Source of the DNA: Lactobacillus iners DSM 13335
GTDB taxonomy: Bacteria; Bacillota; Bacilli; Lactobacillales; Lactobacillaceae
Length of the DNA: 64,000 nucleotides
NCBI RefSeq assembly: GCF_000160875.1
Contig: NZ_GG700801.1
Coordinates: 1 to 64,000 of the forward strand
Direction of reading: 5' to 3'
Shown here in pieces: positions 8,623 to 17,564 of the stretch; position 1 is the stretch's first letter, and the number at the start of each line of letters is the position of its first letter. A program made the translations under genes and the position numbers. Under the pieces are notes generated by a model, which saw nothing but the letters and a program-made list of their open reading frames with translations, was not told where the DNA came from and made no database searches.

Positions 8623-9729
8623 ATGAATTTAGATAAATTAAATGAATGGTTAATTAAAAACAATTGTGATGTAGCATACATTTCTGATCCATTGAGCATT
8701 AACTACTTTACTGGATTTAATATGGATCCTAACGAAAGAATATTTGCCTTAGTTGCATTCAAAGACAAGCCTGCTTTCATTTTTGCACCAGAATTAAATG
8801 TAGAAGAAGCAAAACACTCAGCTTGGAATGGTGATGTTTATGGCTATCTTGATGAACAAAATCCATGGCAAAAGATTGCCAATTTAGTATCAGAAAGAAT
8901 TGGACGTCCTCAAAAGATAGCTATTGAAAAGAGTTTTGTATCAATCGCTCGTTTGGAAGCACTCAAGTCTGTATTTACTGATGCAGATTTTAGTACTGAT
9001 GTGTCAAAATTAATTGGTGAGTTAAGAATTATTAAAACAGAAGAAGAAGTTAAGCAATTGCAAGCTGCAGGAGCTGAAGCTGATTACGCATTCGAAGTTG
9101 GATTTAATGCCTTAAGAAATGGTGTCACAGAACGCTATGTTGCAGGTCAAATTGAATATCGCCTTAAATTAGACAAAGGCGTAATGCATACGAGTTTTGA
9201 AACTATTTGTCAAGCTGGAACCAATGCAGCAAATCCCCACCTAGGTCCAACTTTGAATACAATCAAACCTAATCAATTAGTTCTCTTTGATTTGGGTACT
9301 ATGCACAATGGATATGCTTCAGATTCAAGTAGAACTGTCGCATATGGTGAACCTTCTGCCAAAGAAAAAGAAATTTACGAAATTGATCGTGAAGCACAAC
9401 AAGCAGCAATCGATGCAGCTCGTCCTGGAATGACAGCTGGTGAATTAGATGCTGTTGCTAGAGACATTATTACCAAAGCTGGCTATGGTGAATACTTCAT
9501 CCACCGTTTAGGTCATGGTATTGGTATGAGTGTACATGAATTACCACAAATAATGTCAGGCAATGACTTTATTTTACAAGAAGGTATGTGTTTCTCTATT
9601 GAACCAGGTATCTATATTCCTAACGTTGGTGGTGTACGTATTGAAGACTGCGGTGTTTTGACTAATGAAGGTTTCAAGACATTCACTAAGACCGATAAAC
9701 AATTAAAATATATTCCAGTTAAAGAATAA
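8623..9729 (+). CDS. pepQ: Xaa-Pro dipeptidase PepQ (M24)
   Basis: Cytosolic prolidase hydrolysing Xaa-Pro dipeptides. A creatinase-like N-terminal domain is followed by the pita-bread catalytic domain with metal ligands in [18 protein letters not shown] (two Asp), [13 protein letters not shown] (His), FSIEPGIY (Glu) and GVRIEDCG (Glu). The ATG at 8623 has AAGGAG 9 bases upstream and gives 368 residues, the known size; the longer open frame from 8566 would start inside the promoter. Divergent from ccpA. Confidence 0.95.
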   Translation: MNLDKLNEWLIKNNCDVAYISDPLSINYFTGFNMDPNERIFALVAFKDKPAFIFAPELNVEEAKHSAWNGDVYGYLDEQNPWQKIANLVSERIGRPQKIAIEKSFVSIARLEALKSVFTDADFSTDVSKLIGELRIIKTEEEVKQLQAAGAEADYAFEVGFNALRNGVTERYVAGQIEYRLKLDKGVMHTSFETICQAGTNAANPHLGPTLNTIKPNQLVLFDLGTMHNGYASDSSRTVAYGEPSAKEKEIYEIDREAQQAAIDAARPGMTAGELDAVARDIITKAGYGEYFIHRLGHGIGMSVHELPQIMSGNDFILQEGMCFSIEPGIYIPNVGGVRIEDCGVLTNEGFKTFTKTDKQLKYIPVKE

Positions 9730-9742
9730 GTAATTTCAAACT

Positions 9743-9784
9743 AAAAAGAACAGTTACAGCAACACTGCAACCGTTCTTTTTTTA
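9743..9784. terminator. Bidirectional terminator, pepQ / YtxH operon
   Basis: Arms AAAGAACAGTTACAG and CTGCAACCGTTCTTT pair with two mismatches, followed by a T-run on plus and an A-run that gives U-run on minus. It separates two convergent transcripts. Confidence 0.85.
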
Positions 9785-10111
9785 TTCCTCATTTTTTAAA
9801 TCTAAAATATCGTCTGATATATGTTGATTATCATCAACTTTTTCAGAAGAAGACTGTGTATTATCAATAATAATATCATCAAAATCTTTTAATTCAGAAT
9901 CGTCATTAATATTACTAGGAATCTCCGTCATCTGCTCTTTCAAATCTTCAGTACGTTGATCATATTTTTCTTTCAATGTCTTAAACATATCATTATCAGT
10001 AATTTTGCCCTTGATATTAGAACTAACATCATCAGGTAAAAAGGCACTAGCCAAAATTCCTAAGCCAAATCCTAAAATACCACCAACTAAAAAACTACCT
10101 TTCTTTCCCAT
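9782..10111 (-). CDS. YtxH-domain membrane protein
   Basis: Small envelope-associated protein of the YtxH (general stress protein-like) family. One N-terminal glycine-rich membrane segment, residues 6-26 (SFLVGGILGFGLGILASAFL), is followed by a charged, helical and acidic tail to residue 109. Its start lies 14 bp after the stop of the DUF948 gene, so the two form an operon, as is common for DUF948/YtxH pairs in Firmicutes. The molecular role of the pair is not established. Confidence 0.8.
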   Translation of the reverse strand: MGKKGSFLVGGILGFGLGILASAFLPDDVSSNIKGKITDNDMFKTLKEKYDQRTEDLKEQMTEIPSNINDDSELKDFDDIIIDNTQSSSEKVDDNQHISDDILDLKNEE

Positions 10112-10125
10112 TTTACAGCCCCCCT

Positions 10126-10563
10126 TTAAAAATGTTTCTTATTATTCTTCTCATGCTTTTTTACAATTATATGACTTAAGATTGATGATACAATACCTAA
10201 GCCGACTTTTTTAGCACTGAATTTAGAAATATTACTCATCGCTTTTTTGGATGAATTATTAATATCAGATATACTTTCACTAACATCATCAATTGCTTGA
10301 ACCAATGGATCAAGTCGCTTAACTTTATCATTGATATCTGCCATTAATTCATTGCTTGTTTTTAACAAATCTTCTGTTTGATTTAATAACAGGGATGTTT
10401 TACTATTTAAATCTGAAATAGTGGTATTGAGATTGTCACTAACTTGTATTAGACTTTTCATAAGCTTATACAACTTAACTAAGCATGGAATCATAAATAC
10501 AACCAGAACTATAATCGCTACCGCAATAAGCAAAATAGCAATTTCGCTATAAGACATAACCAT
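10126..10563 (-). CDS. DUF948 membrane protein
   Basis: DUF948 family: one N-terminal transmembrane helix (residues 8-28, ILLIAVAIIVLVVFMIPCLV) followed by a long heptad-rich coiled coil with many Asn, Asp, Ser and Leu (residues 40-105), and a basic C-terminus ending in HEKNNKKH. GGAGGATATATT precedes the ATG at 8 bases. It is the first gene of the operon with the YtxH protein. A structural envelope role is inferred only from topology. Confidence 0.8.
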   Translation of the reverse strand: MVMSYSEIAILLIAVAIIVLVVFMIPCLVKLYKLMKSLIQVSDNLNTTISDLNSKTSLLLNQTEDLLKTSNELMADINDKVKRLDPLVQAIDDVSESISDINNSSKKAMSNISKFSAKKVGLGIVSSILSHIIVKKHEKNNKKHF

Positions 10564-10646
10564 AATATATCCTCCGTCTTTCTTTACCGCTTATAAAAAG
10601 TCTAGCATTAAATTAATAGTCAATCAATGAATGAAAGTATGGTTTT

Positions 10647-10655
10647 TGTTATACT
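10647..10655 (+). promoter_or_regulatory. Extended -10 promoter element for the mscS-type gene
   Basis: TGTTATACT is a consensus-like extended -10, placed about 32 bases before the ATG at 10688. No clear -35 is visible. Confidence 0.5.
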
Positions 10656-10687
10656 ACAATTGGAATAATAAATAGGAGCATACTACT

Positions 10688-11533
10688 ATGTACATACTTA
10701 ACAACTTATTAACACCTTTTAAAATTCAACCAACACAAGCACATTTACTAGATTGGTCCCAACTAGCACACGAAAGTGTGGGCAAATTTCTAACAATTGC
10801 TTTTACTTCTCTTATCTACCTTGCTATTTGGACCATAGGTAAAAAATTTATCAATAAATATTTAATTCAAAATCCTCATTTTCAACAAAAAGTTTCTAGC
10901 CGAAAAAAAACTTTTTCACAACTACTTGTGAATATTTTCCAATATACGCTATTATTTTTCTACATTTATGGCATCCTCAATATCCTTGGCCTACCTGTAG
11001 GTACTTTGATTGCCAGTGCTGGTGTAGTTTCCCTAGCCTTAGGTATGGGAGCTCAGGGCTTTGTCAGTGATTTAGTAAATGGAATCACTATCCTTAGTGA
11101 ATCACAATATGACGTAGGTGATTTAGTAAAAATAAGCGGTTTTACAGGAACTGTTATTTCACTTGGAATCAGAATTACTAAATTAAGAGCGTCAGACGGA
11201 ACCATTATCTACATCCCCAACCGCAGTATTTCTATTGTGGAAAATTTAACCCGAGGTGGTATCGGAGTTGATATATCCTTGCATCTGGATGCTAATAATG
11301 ACTTTGCAATTATAACTAAATCTATTAATGATGCCAATGAGATATTACGTCCCAAATTTTCTCGCAAATTAAAAAAAGATCCTTCGATTTTGGGTATTGT
11401 AAGTCAATATAAAAATGGTTTTACATACAATATCCACTTTCAAGTTGTACCAGGATATCAAGTAGAAATTAAAAATGCCTATTTTTCAGAATATATTAAG
11501 CAATTACAAGCTAACAAGGTCATCTTCAATTAA
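10688..11533 (+). CDS. Mechanosensitive ion channel, MscS family
   Basis: Small-conductance mechanosensitive channel of the plasma membrane that opens under hypo-osmotic stress. Transmembrane helices lie around residues 30-50 and 75-95. The pore-lining TM3 shows the Gly/Ala pattern GVVSLALGMGAQGFVSDLVNG (about 110-130). The beta domain follows with DVGDLVKI and the conserved IYIPNRSI. At 281 residues it resembles the YkuT/YggB-type channel with three helices. AGGAG precedes the ATG. It converges on rdgB with only 25 bp between stops. Confidence 0.9.
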   Translation: MYILNNLLTPFKIQPTQAHLLDWSQLAHESVGKFLTIAFTSLIYLAIWTIGKKFINKYLIQNPHFQQKVSSRKKTFSQLLVNIFQYTLLFFYIYGILNILGLPVGTLIASAGVVSLALGMGAQGFVSDLVNGITILSESQYDVGDLVKISGFTGTVISLGIRITKLRASDGTIIYIPNRSISIVENLTRGGIGVDISLHLDANNDFAIITKSINDANEILRPKFSRKLKKDPSILGIVSQYKNGFTYNIHFQVVPGYQVEIKNAYFSEYIKQLQANKVIFN

Positions 11534-11558
11534 AAACTTGGCTTTAAGTCTAGCTATA

Positions 11559-12179
11559 TTACTTAGACATTTTTTTCCACCACATTGGCAATTCAGCTAA
11601 TAATTTGCGTAATGCGATTCCTCGATGGGATATTGTATTTTTTTCCTCAACTGTCATTTCTGCGAAAGTTTTGCCTTTTTCTGCTACATAAAATAGAGGG
11701 TCGTAACCAAAATTGCCTTCACCTTTAGGCATTGTTAAAATGCGACCCAAAATTTCGCCTTGACTTACTAAATCACAGTCATATCTGTCAGGCCATGACA
11801 GCACCATGGTAGTATGAAAAACGGCTGTTCGTTGTTGCTCAGGTACGCCACCTAGTTCAGCCAATAATTTAGCATTATTGCGGGCATCATTGTGATCTTC
11901 TCCTGAATACCTAGCTGAATAAACACCAGGAGCTCCATTTAATTTATCAACCATCAACCCTGAATCATCCGCTAAAGTAGGCAATTGACTAAACTGAGCT
12001 AACTTATGAGCCTTTAAAGTAGCATTTTGTAAAAAAGTAGTACCTGTTTCTATAACTTCAGGAACATTTTCTAAATCCCGATTAGTTATAACTTTTAGTG
12101 GAAAATTAGCTAATTTTAGAGCTTTTTCTACCTCTTTGGCCTTATTTAAATTAGTAGTTGCAAATAATAATGTATCCAA
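11559..12179 (-). CDS. rdgB: XTP/dITP diphosphatase (RdgB/HAM1)
   Basis: Removes non-canonical purine nucleoside triphosphates (dITP, XTP) from the nucleotide pool. Family motifs: N-terminal FATTNLNKAKEVE, the central TLADDSGLMVDKLNGAPGVY with the catalytic Asp, and the late EGNFGYDPLF and ISHRG. The start is a TTG at 12179 with AGGAAG about 9 bases upstream; no ATG is suitably placed. It follows murI by 17 bp, so murI-rdgB is a two-gene operon, a standard pairing in lactobacilli. Confidence 0.93.
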   Translation of the reverse strand: MDTLLFATTNLNKAKEVEKALKLANFPLKVITNRDLENVPEVIETGTTFLQNATLKAHKLAQFSQLPTLADDSGLMVDKLNGAPGVYSARYSGEDHNDARNNAKLLAELGGVPEQQRTAVFHTTMVLSWPDRYDCDLVSQGEILGRILTMPKGEGNFGYDPLFYVAEKGKTFAEMTVEEKNTISHRGIALRKLLAELPMWWKKMSK

Positions 12180-12196
12180 AATTTATACTTCCTTTT

Positions 12197-12982
12197 TTAT
12201 TCTACATGCTGTGCTTTTAATGTTGGATCATGCATCCATTTTTGAGCAATTTTCATAAATTTAATTGGATCGCCTGTCGTATAATATTCATGCTTTCCAC
12301 CTTTTGCTGCTAATAAATTATCTCGTTTAAGGACATTAAAAGTGTATTGTGCGACTTGATCAGCGGGATCAACAATTTTTTTGTCTTTGCCAATAAATTC
12401 AGCTATTTCTTTAATTAATAAGGGATAATGTGTACATCCTAAAATCAATGTATCATATTGCACATGCTTTAATGGTGCTAGACACTGGGCAACAACGGCC
12501 TTTTTTATTTTGTCAGAAGGATTAGCCTCTACTAGTGGTGCTAATTTAGGTTCACCTAATTCGGTAACTTGTATTTGTGCATTTCTAAAAGCTATTTCTT
12601 TAACATAAGAATGGCTATTTACAGTAGCATTAGTAGCAATAACAGCTACTTGATTGGTTTGCGTAATTTTGGACGCAGCTAAAGCACCAGATTGAATCAC
12701 ACCAATAATTTGCATTGGAATCTCCTGCTGAATAACCGACATAGCTGCCGCTGTGGCCGTATTACAACCAAAAATAATTACTTTGACATTTTTGGTTAGT
12801 AAAAATTTTACACTAGCCCTTGTTAAATTAATAATATCTTCTACTGTGCGATCACCATATGGCATATGAGCTTGATCGCCAATAAAAATAGTAGATTCAT
12901 TAGGTAATCTTTGAATAACTTTTTTTAAAACGGTTAGACCACCTAATCCTGAATCCAATATTCCAATAGGACGATTATCCAT
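12197..12982 (-). CDS. murI: Glutamate racemase
   Basis: Makes D-glutamate for peptidoglycan. The two catalytic cysteines are visible in FGCNTATAA (about residue 74) and LGCTHYPLL (about residue 184). The N-terminal signature is PIGILDSGLGGLTVLK. The open frame can be read six codons further from a TTG, but that TTG overlaps the GGAGG ribosome binding site; the ATG at 12982 is the proper start (261 residues). It is divergent from yslB across about 95 bp. Confidence 0.95.
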   Translation of the reverse strand: MDNRPIGILDSGLGGLTVLKKVIQRLPNESTIFIGDQAHMPYGDRTVEDIINLTRASVKFLLTKNVKVIIFGCNTATAAAMSVIQQEIPMQIIGVIQSGALAASKITQTNQVAVIATNATVNSHSYVKEIAFRNAQIQVTELGEPKLAPLVEANPSDKIKKAVVAQCLAPLKHVQYDTLILGCTHYPLLIKEIAEFIGKDKKIVDPADQVAQYTFNVLKRDNLLAAKGGKHEYYTTGDPIKFMKIAQKWMHDPTLKAQHVE

Positions 12983-13077
12983 TAAATAATTTTCCTCCAA
13001 TTTTTTAAAAATTACTTTTTACATTCTACCCCTTTTTAGTTTACAATAATTTAAGATAAAAAAGGAAATGAAAAAAT

Positions 13078-13476
13078 ATGCAAGATAATTCGGAACAACT
13101 TTATTTTATAAATAGTTTATATAGAGATTGTATTCTAAGTGAAATTTTAGGCAAAGATGCCAGCGATATCCTTTATTGGGCAGGTAAACGAGTATCTCGT
13201 CGATATGACCTTTCTGATATCGATGATCTACCAGAATTTTTCAGAATAGCTCAATTTGGTCAATTAAAATTAATCAGTAATCGCAGAAAAACAGTAGTTT
13301 TTGAGTTATCTGGTCAAAATGTGACTGATCGAATAGAAAGTAGCATCACTGAATTTACCATTGAAAGTGGTATTATCGCTGAATGCATTGCTCGAGAAAA
13401 TAAAACTAACGCAGAAGCAGTCGCCAATATTGATTCCAAAAGAAAAGTAGTGGAAATCGTTGTTCAATACGACTAA
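13078..13476 (+). CDS. YslB family protein (DUF2507)
   Basis: DUF2507/YslB family, a small cytoplasmic protein of V4R-like fold with no settled function. The pattern ILGKDASDILYWAGKRVSR near residue 22 is the family hallmark (a stretch of aliphatic residues, then YWAGK). The C-terminal half is a beta-rich domain with two Cys-free sheets and ends VEIVVQYD. AAAGGAAATG precedes the ATG. It lies between murI and trxA, as in related genomes. A terminator follows. Confidence 0.8.
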   Translation: MQDNSEQLYFINSLYRDCILSEILGKDASDILYWAGKRVSRRYDLSDIDDLPEFFRIAQFGQLKLISNRRKTVVFELSGQNVTDRIESSITEFTIESGIIAECIARENKTNAEAVANIDSKRKVVEIVVQYD

Positions 13477-13524
13477 TTCAAAATTATTCCACACTATAAT
13501 TATTAGCTTAGGCTTGTTCATATA

Positions 13525-13572
13525 AAAATAAGAGGCAACCTCTAGATTTTAGAAGTAACCTCTTATTTTTTT
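13525..13572. terminator. Bidirectional terminator between yslB and trxA
   Basis: Arms AAATAAGAGG and CCTCTTATTT with further internal pairing (TCTA/TAGA), followed by a T-run. It separates convergent yslB and trxA. Confidence 0.85.
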
Positions 13573-13602
13573 GCTCAGAGCATCAAATTTTATATTGGTA
13601 CT

Positions 13603-13914
13603 TTAATCAATATATTCTTCAATAGCAGCTTTTAACTTTTCTTTCGGGGTAAAGCCTGTAAAGCGGTTAACTAATTTTCCATCTTTTTTAATTAAAATAG
13701 TTGGAATAGCCATTATTCCTAATGCTTTAGGTGTATCAGGATTTTGATCAATATCAACTTTAGCAAATTTAACATCTTGCATTTCTTCTGACAATTCATC
13801 AATTACAGGCGATTGCATCCTACATGGTCCACACCAAGGAGCCCAAAAATCAATTACAACTAAGCCTTCACTAGTTTCTACTTCATACGTCTTATCCGTC
13901 AGTTCTTCAAACAT
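13603..13914 (-). CDS. trxA: Thioredoxin
   Basis: Cytosolic disulfide reductant. The active site WCGPC is at residues 27-31, preceded by VIDFWAP, and the cis-proline loop MAIPTILI lies near residue 72. 103 residues is the standard size. AAAGAGGAAAAAAG precedes the ATG. It has its own promoter (TTGCAA, 17 bp, TATATT) downstream of mutS2, and it ends at a bidirectional terminator. Confidence 0.97.
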   Translation of the reverse strand: MFEELTDKTYEVETSEGLVVIDFWAPWCGPCRMQSPVIDELSEEMQDVKFAKVDIDQNPDTPKALGIMAIPTILIKKDGKLVNRFTGFTPKEKLKAAIEEYID

Positions 13915-13969
13915 CTTTTTTCCTCTTTCTCTATCAAGCTTTGATCTATGATTTAATTAGCTAGTTTTC

Positions 13970-13998
13970 AATATATACAATCATGTATCTTTTTGCAA
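13970..13998 (-). promoter_or_regulatory. Sigma-A promoter of trxA
   Basis: -35 TTGCAA (13993-13998) and -10 TATATT (13970-13975) on the minus strand, with exactly 17 bp between, about 55 bases before the trxA ATG. Confidence 0.65.
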
Positions 13999-14010
13999 AT
14001 ATTTAATTTA

Positions 14011-16371
14011 TTATTTCAAATGAACAATCGTAGCACCCGTTCCACCTTCATTAGCGGGAGCATAGGCAAATGACTGCACATGTTTACTTTGACGAAGATA
14101 CTTTCCTACACCTAATCTAATAGCACCAGTTCCTACTCCATGAATTATTGTCACTACTGTCAACCCATTTAAGAGAGCTGAATCAATATATCTATCCAAT
14201 TCAACCATTGCATCTTCGTATCTTTTGCCTCGCAAATCCAACTCTGCTTTGGCTTGAGTAGTTCTGATACCTCGACCAGATCTAACTACCATTTCTTTAG
14301 TTTTTGCCTTTTTGCTAACTATTTTATCTAAATCAGTTCCACTTACTTTTACTTTGATAATTCCAATTTGTACTTCAAATTGATTATCGGAGATTTTTTT
14401 GGTTACTACACCTGTTTGACCATAAGAACTAACTTTAACTGCATCGCCAGGTTGGATATCATGTTTTTTCTTAGCCTTTTTTAAAATCTTGTTATGAGCT
14501 AGTTGCTGAGTTTCATTTTCAATCGCATTAAAGGCATTTTTAGCTTCAATAACCTTATTTATTTTAAATTGACCATTATCATGTTGTTGCTGCTTCAACT
14601 GCTTAATTATTTTTTCAGCCTCATTGCGTTTATCACTAACAATTTTATCGACTTTTGCCATCGTTAATTGCATTTGATGATCAACTTGCTGATTATACCA
14701 GTCTAACCCAGCCTGTAATTTATTTTTCAAAGCTATACATAATTTTAATTTTTTATGCACCTGATTAGTTAGTTCTTCTGCGTCTTTAGTTTGCTGATTA
14801 AGCCTTAAAATCATCTTGTTAATATCGTTATTTTGCTCTGACATTAATGACCGTCCAGCTATAATGACTGTATTATCCATCCCTAACTGTTCAGCAATAG
14901 CAAATGCATTACTCTGCCCAGGTATACCTATTCTTAATTTATAAGTTGGATGCATCTTTTTAACATCAAACTCCATTGACGCATTACTAGTTCTAAGGCG
15001 ATTATAGCCATATAATTTCAATTCAGGGTAATGAGTAGTAATCATTATTTTAGGCAATCTAGCTTGCATATAATCCAAAATTGCAATAGCTAAGCATGCG
15101 CCTTCTTCTGGATCAGTTCCAGCTCCCAGCTCATCAAGTAAAACTAAATCATCTTGATTAACATTAGCCATAATTTTGATGATTTGATCCATGTGTGATG
15201 AAAAAGTACTCAAAGATTGATCGATTGATTGTTCATCACCAATATCGGCATAAATCTCACGGAATATTCCAACTTTACTACCTTCATGAGCTGTAATATA
15301 TAAACCTGACTGAGCCATTAATTGTAAAATTCCAACTGTTTTTAATATGATTGTCTTACCACCAGTATTAGGCCCAGTAATAAGCATCGTATCAAAATTT
15401 TTTCCTAATTCAATATCATTAGTCACCACTTTGTTAGGATCTAGCAATGGATGACGAGCACCATGTAAATCCACTTCATTATTTTCAGTAAAAATTGGTT
15501 CAGTAGCTTTTAACTTCTTAGCTAATAAACTTTTAGCACTCAAAAAATCAAGCGAAATTAACGTATGAGCATCTGCTGCAATTTCATCAATATATTCTTG
15601 AGCCATAAGCGACAATTGCTTCAAAATTTTATGTATTTCACGTTTTTCTTCATAAACAAGCTGTTGTTGGCGATTATTAATTGATAAAACTGCTTCAGGC
15701 TCAATAAACATCGTTTGCCCACTAGCACTTTGGTCATGAACAACACCACCAAATTTATTTTTATAAGTTTGCTTTACTGGAATAACATAACGTCCATCTC
15801 GAATCGTAATAATCGATTCCGTAAGATATTCAGATGAATTCTTAAGATATGCTTCCATTTTAGTTTTGATATCGAGCTCATTAGCCTTTAAATTGTGTCT
15901 GATGCGATTTAATTCGGCAGATGCTGTATCTAAAACAGTTCCATCACTCTCCAATGAGCGATTTAAAGCATTAAATAAATCATCTAATGGCAATAATGAA
16001 TCGATTAAATCATCGATAGCATGCAAATCGAGTTCACGATCTTGTATTGCTGACAAAAAATTTTTACAATCTCGCACTATAGATAAAATCAATAAAATAT
16101 TACCTAATTCTTGTGCATTTAAATCTGCATTAATATGTAAGCGTTTAATGCTAGCATTAACATCAACAAAATCCGTCAAAGGTAAGGGACCCTTAACTCG
16201 CTGTATATTTACTAAGGCTGTAGTTTGAGCCATATTATTAAGTACAGTTTTGTAATCTGAAACTGGTAATAATTCTTGAGCTAATTTTTTAGCAGGTTCA
16301 GTTACAGCTAAATCACTCAGCATTTGAGTAATTCGTTTAAATTCCAATTTTTCAATAATTTTTGAGTTCAT
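14011..16371 (-). CDS. mutS2: MutS2/RqcU-type ATPase with Smr endonuclease domain
   Basis: MutS2 family. In Firmicutes it is known to act on collided or stalled ribosomes and to suppress homologous recombination, not mismatch repair. The lever and core domains are followed by the ABC ATPase with Walker A GPNTGGKT near residue 332 and Walker B LVLLDELGAGTDPEEG near residue 410. A long basic coiled coil covers about 510-640, a KOW-like segment follows, and the Smr domain (LDLRGKRYEDAM ... IIHGVGTGAIR) ends the 786-residue protein. All domains are complete. A terminator between it and the DUF1292 gene suggests partly independent expression. Confidence 0.95.
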   Translation of the reverse strand: MNSKIIEKLEFKRITQMLSDLAVTEPAKKLAQELLPVSDYKTVLNNMAQTTALVNIQRVKGPLPLTDFVDVNASIKRLHINADLNAQELGNILLILSIVRDCKNFLSAIQDRELDLHAIDDLIDSLLPLDDLFNALNRSLESDGTVLDTASAELNRIRHNLKANELDIKTKMEAYLKNSSEYLTESIITIRDGRYVIPVKQTYKNKFGGVVHDQSASGQTMFIEPEAVLSINNRQQQLVYEEKREIHKILKQLSLMAQEYIDEIAADAHTLISLDFLSAKSLLAKKLKATEPIFTENNEVDLHGARHPLLDPNKVVTNDIELGKNFDTMLITGPNTGGKTIILKTVGILQLMAQSGLYITAHEGSKVGIFREIYADIGDEQSIDQSLSTFSSHMDQIIKIMANVNQDDLVLLDELGAGTDPEEGACLAIAILDYMQARLPKIMITTHYPELKLYGYNRLRTSNASMEFDVKKMHPTYKLRIGIPGQSNAFAIAEQLGMDNTVIIAGRSLMSEQNNDINKMILRLNQQTKDAEELTNQVHKKLKLCIALKNKLQAGLDWYNQQVDHQMQLTMAKVDKIVSDKRNEAEKIIKQLKQQQHDNGQFKINKVIEAKNAFNAIENETQQLAHNKILKKAKKKHDIQPGDAVKVSSYGQTGVVTKKISDNQFEVQIGIIKVKVSGTDLDKIVSKKAKTKEMVVRSGRGIRTTQAKAELDLRGKRYEDAMVELDRYIDSALLNGLTVVTIIHGVGTGAIRLGVGKYLRQSKHVQSFAYAPANEGGTGATIVHLK

Positions 16372-16446
16372 AAATAATTAATTCTCCATAAAAATAATCC
16401 CTAAATAGGGACTATCTTAAAATGAAAGCCATGCTATCACCAATGA

Positions 16447-16473
16447 AAAAAGACCAGCATTACTGATCCTTTT
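16447..16473 (-). terminator. Intrinsic terminator after the DUF1292 gene
   Basis: On the minus strand AAAGGATCAG pairs with CTGGTCTTTT (wobbles allowed) across a five-base loop, followed by further T. It lies 5 bases after the DUF1292 stop and upstream of mutS2. Confidence 0.7.
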
Positions 16474-16478
16474 CCCGT

Positions 16479-16790
16479 TTATTCACCACTTAATCGTTCA
16501 TCTGAAAGAAAGGTGTTTAAAACTCCTTGTACCATATCCCATTCTTCATCGCTAGTAATTTCATGCAAGTTAGAACCAAGAACAGCACCGTCCTCATCAG
16601 CATCATATGAAAATGCCTGAACTTCTACTTCTTCATCTTCACCTACAGCAGCAGGATAAAGTAATACATATGATTTATTATAATCATCAGAAGTAAATGT
16701 AAATAAAATCTCGAATAATTCTTCATTACCCTTATCATCAATTAATGTTATTTGATTTTCAGTATTTTTGTTACTAATCTTTTCGCCCAT
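16479..16790 (-). CDS. DUF1292 protein (YrzB type)
   Basis: Small, strongly acidic cytoplasmic protein of the DUF1292 family. The core reads ITLIDDKGNEELFEILFTF, then KSYVLLYPA and VQAFSYD, in the usual order. 103 residues is normal. It is the third gene of the conserved ireB-ruvX-DUF1292 operon downstream of alaS and follows ruvX by 6 bp. No function is established. Confidence 0.88.
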   Translation of the reverse strand: MGEKISNKNTENQITLIDDKGNEELFEILFTFTSDDYNKSYVLLYPAAVGEDEEVEVQAFSYDADEDGAVLGSNLHEITSDEEWDMVQGVLNTFLSDERLSGE

Positions 16791-16796
16791 GGTTAT

Positions 16797-17228
16797 CTAG
16801 TTATCCTTTCGCTTAGCTTCAAGAAAATTCTGTAAAATTAAAACTGCTGCCATCTGATCAATAATCTTTTTACGAGCAACACGATCACTAATTCCAGCTT
16901 CTTCAACTAAAATCCTTTTAGCCTGAATGGTAGTAAGTCGCTCATCACTATAATAAACGGGTATTTTAAATTTGGCTTTTAAACGTTCTCCATAATCAAG
17001 GCACCTTTGAGCTGACTCACCACAAGTTCCATCCATATTCTTAGGTAAGCCCACCACAAAGCCTGATACTTCGTACTCACGCACTAATTGCTTGACACGT
17101 CTCATACCAAAATTATATTTACTCTCATCAATCGGTATTGTTTCAACCTCTTGTGCAGTAATTCCCAAAGCATCGCTAACTGCAACACCTACAGTTTTAC
17201 TACCTACATCCAATCCTAATAGCCGCAT
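16797..17228 (-). CDS. ruvX: RuvX/YqgF RNase H-fold nuclease
   Basis: YqgF family (Holliday-junction resolvase-like; in bacteria linked to 16S rRNA 5' maturation). The N-terminal catalytic motif RLLGLDVGSKTVGVAVSD, then VVGLPKNMDGTCG near residue 60 and YYSDERLTT near residue 95, are the conserved acidic sites. Its ATG overlaps the ireB stop by one base (TAATG), which shows translational coupling. 143 residues is normal. Confidence 0.93.
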   Translation of the reverse strand: MRLLGLDVGSKTVGVAVSDALGITAQEVETIPIDESKYNFGMRRVKQLVREYEVSGFVVGLPKNMDGTCGESAQRCLDYGERLKAKFKIPVYYSDERLTTIQAKRILVEEAGISDRVARKKIIDQMAAVLILQNFLEAKRKDN

Positions 17229-17485
17229 TATTTATCCTTGCCTAAATATGACTTGACTAATTCTTCAATTATCTCATCACGTTCATGTTTTAAAATAAGA
17301 TTACGTGCATCATTATGTCGAGGAATATATGCCGGATCGCCTGAAAGAAGATAACCAACTATTTGATTAATCGGACTATATCCCTTTTCCTCTAAAGCAA
17401 CATAAACATCTTGTAATGTATCATAAACATTTTTTCCTTTATTTTGATTAAAGTCAAAATGCATAGTTTTATCTAGCGAACTCAT
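17228..17485 (-). CDS. ireB: IreB family regulatory protein (DUF965/YrzL)
   Basis: Small phosphoprotein; the Enterococcus homologue is phosphorylated by the Ser/Thr kinase IreK and tunes cephalosporin resistance. The N-terminus [12 protein letters not shown] carries the adjacent Ser/Thr residues, followed by [19 protein letters not shown], the [14 protein letters not shown] core and a charged tail. The ATG at 17485 has GGGAGGAATTAAT immediately upstream; an open extension of 17 codons is not used. 85 residues matches the family. Confidence 0.92.
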   Translation of the reverse strand: MSSLDKTMHFDFNQNKGKNVYDTLQDVYVALEEKGYSPINQIVGYLLSGDPAYIPRHNDARNLILKHERDEIIEELVKSYLGKDK

Positions 17486-17564
17486 ATTAATTCCTCCCAT
17501 CAATTTAATTTTACTTAAAAATAACCTATAACTCAATCATATTATCAAAAATATTAACACAAAA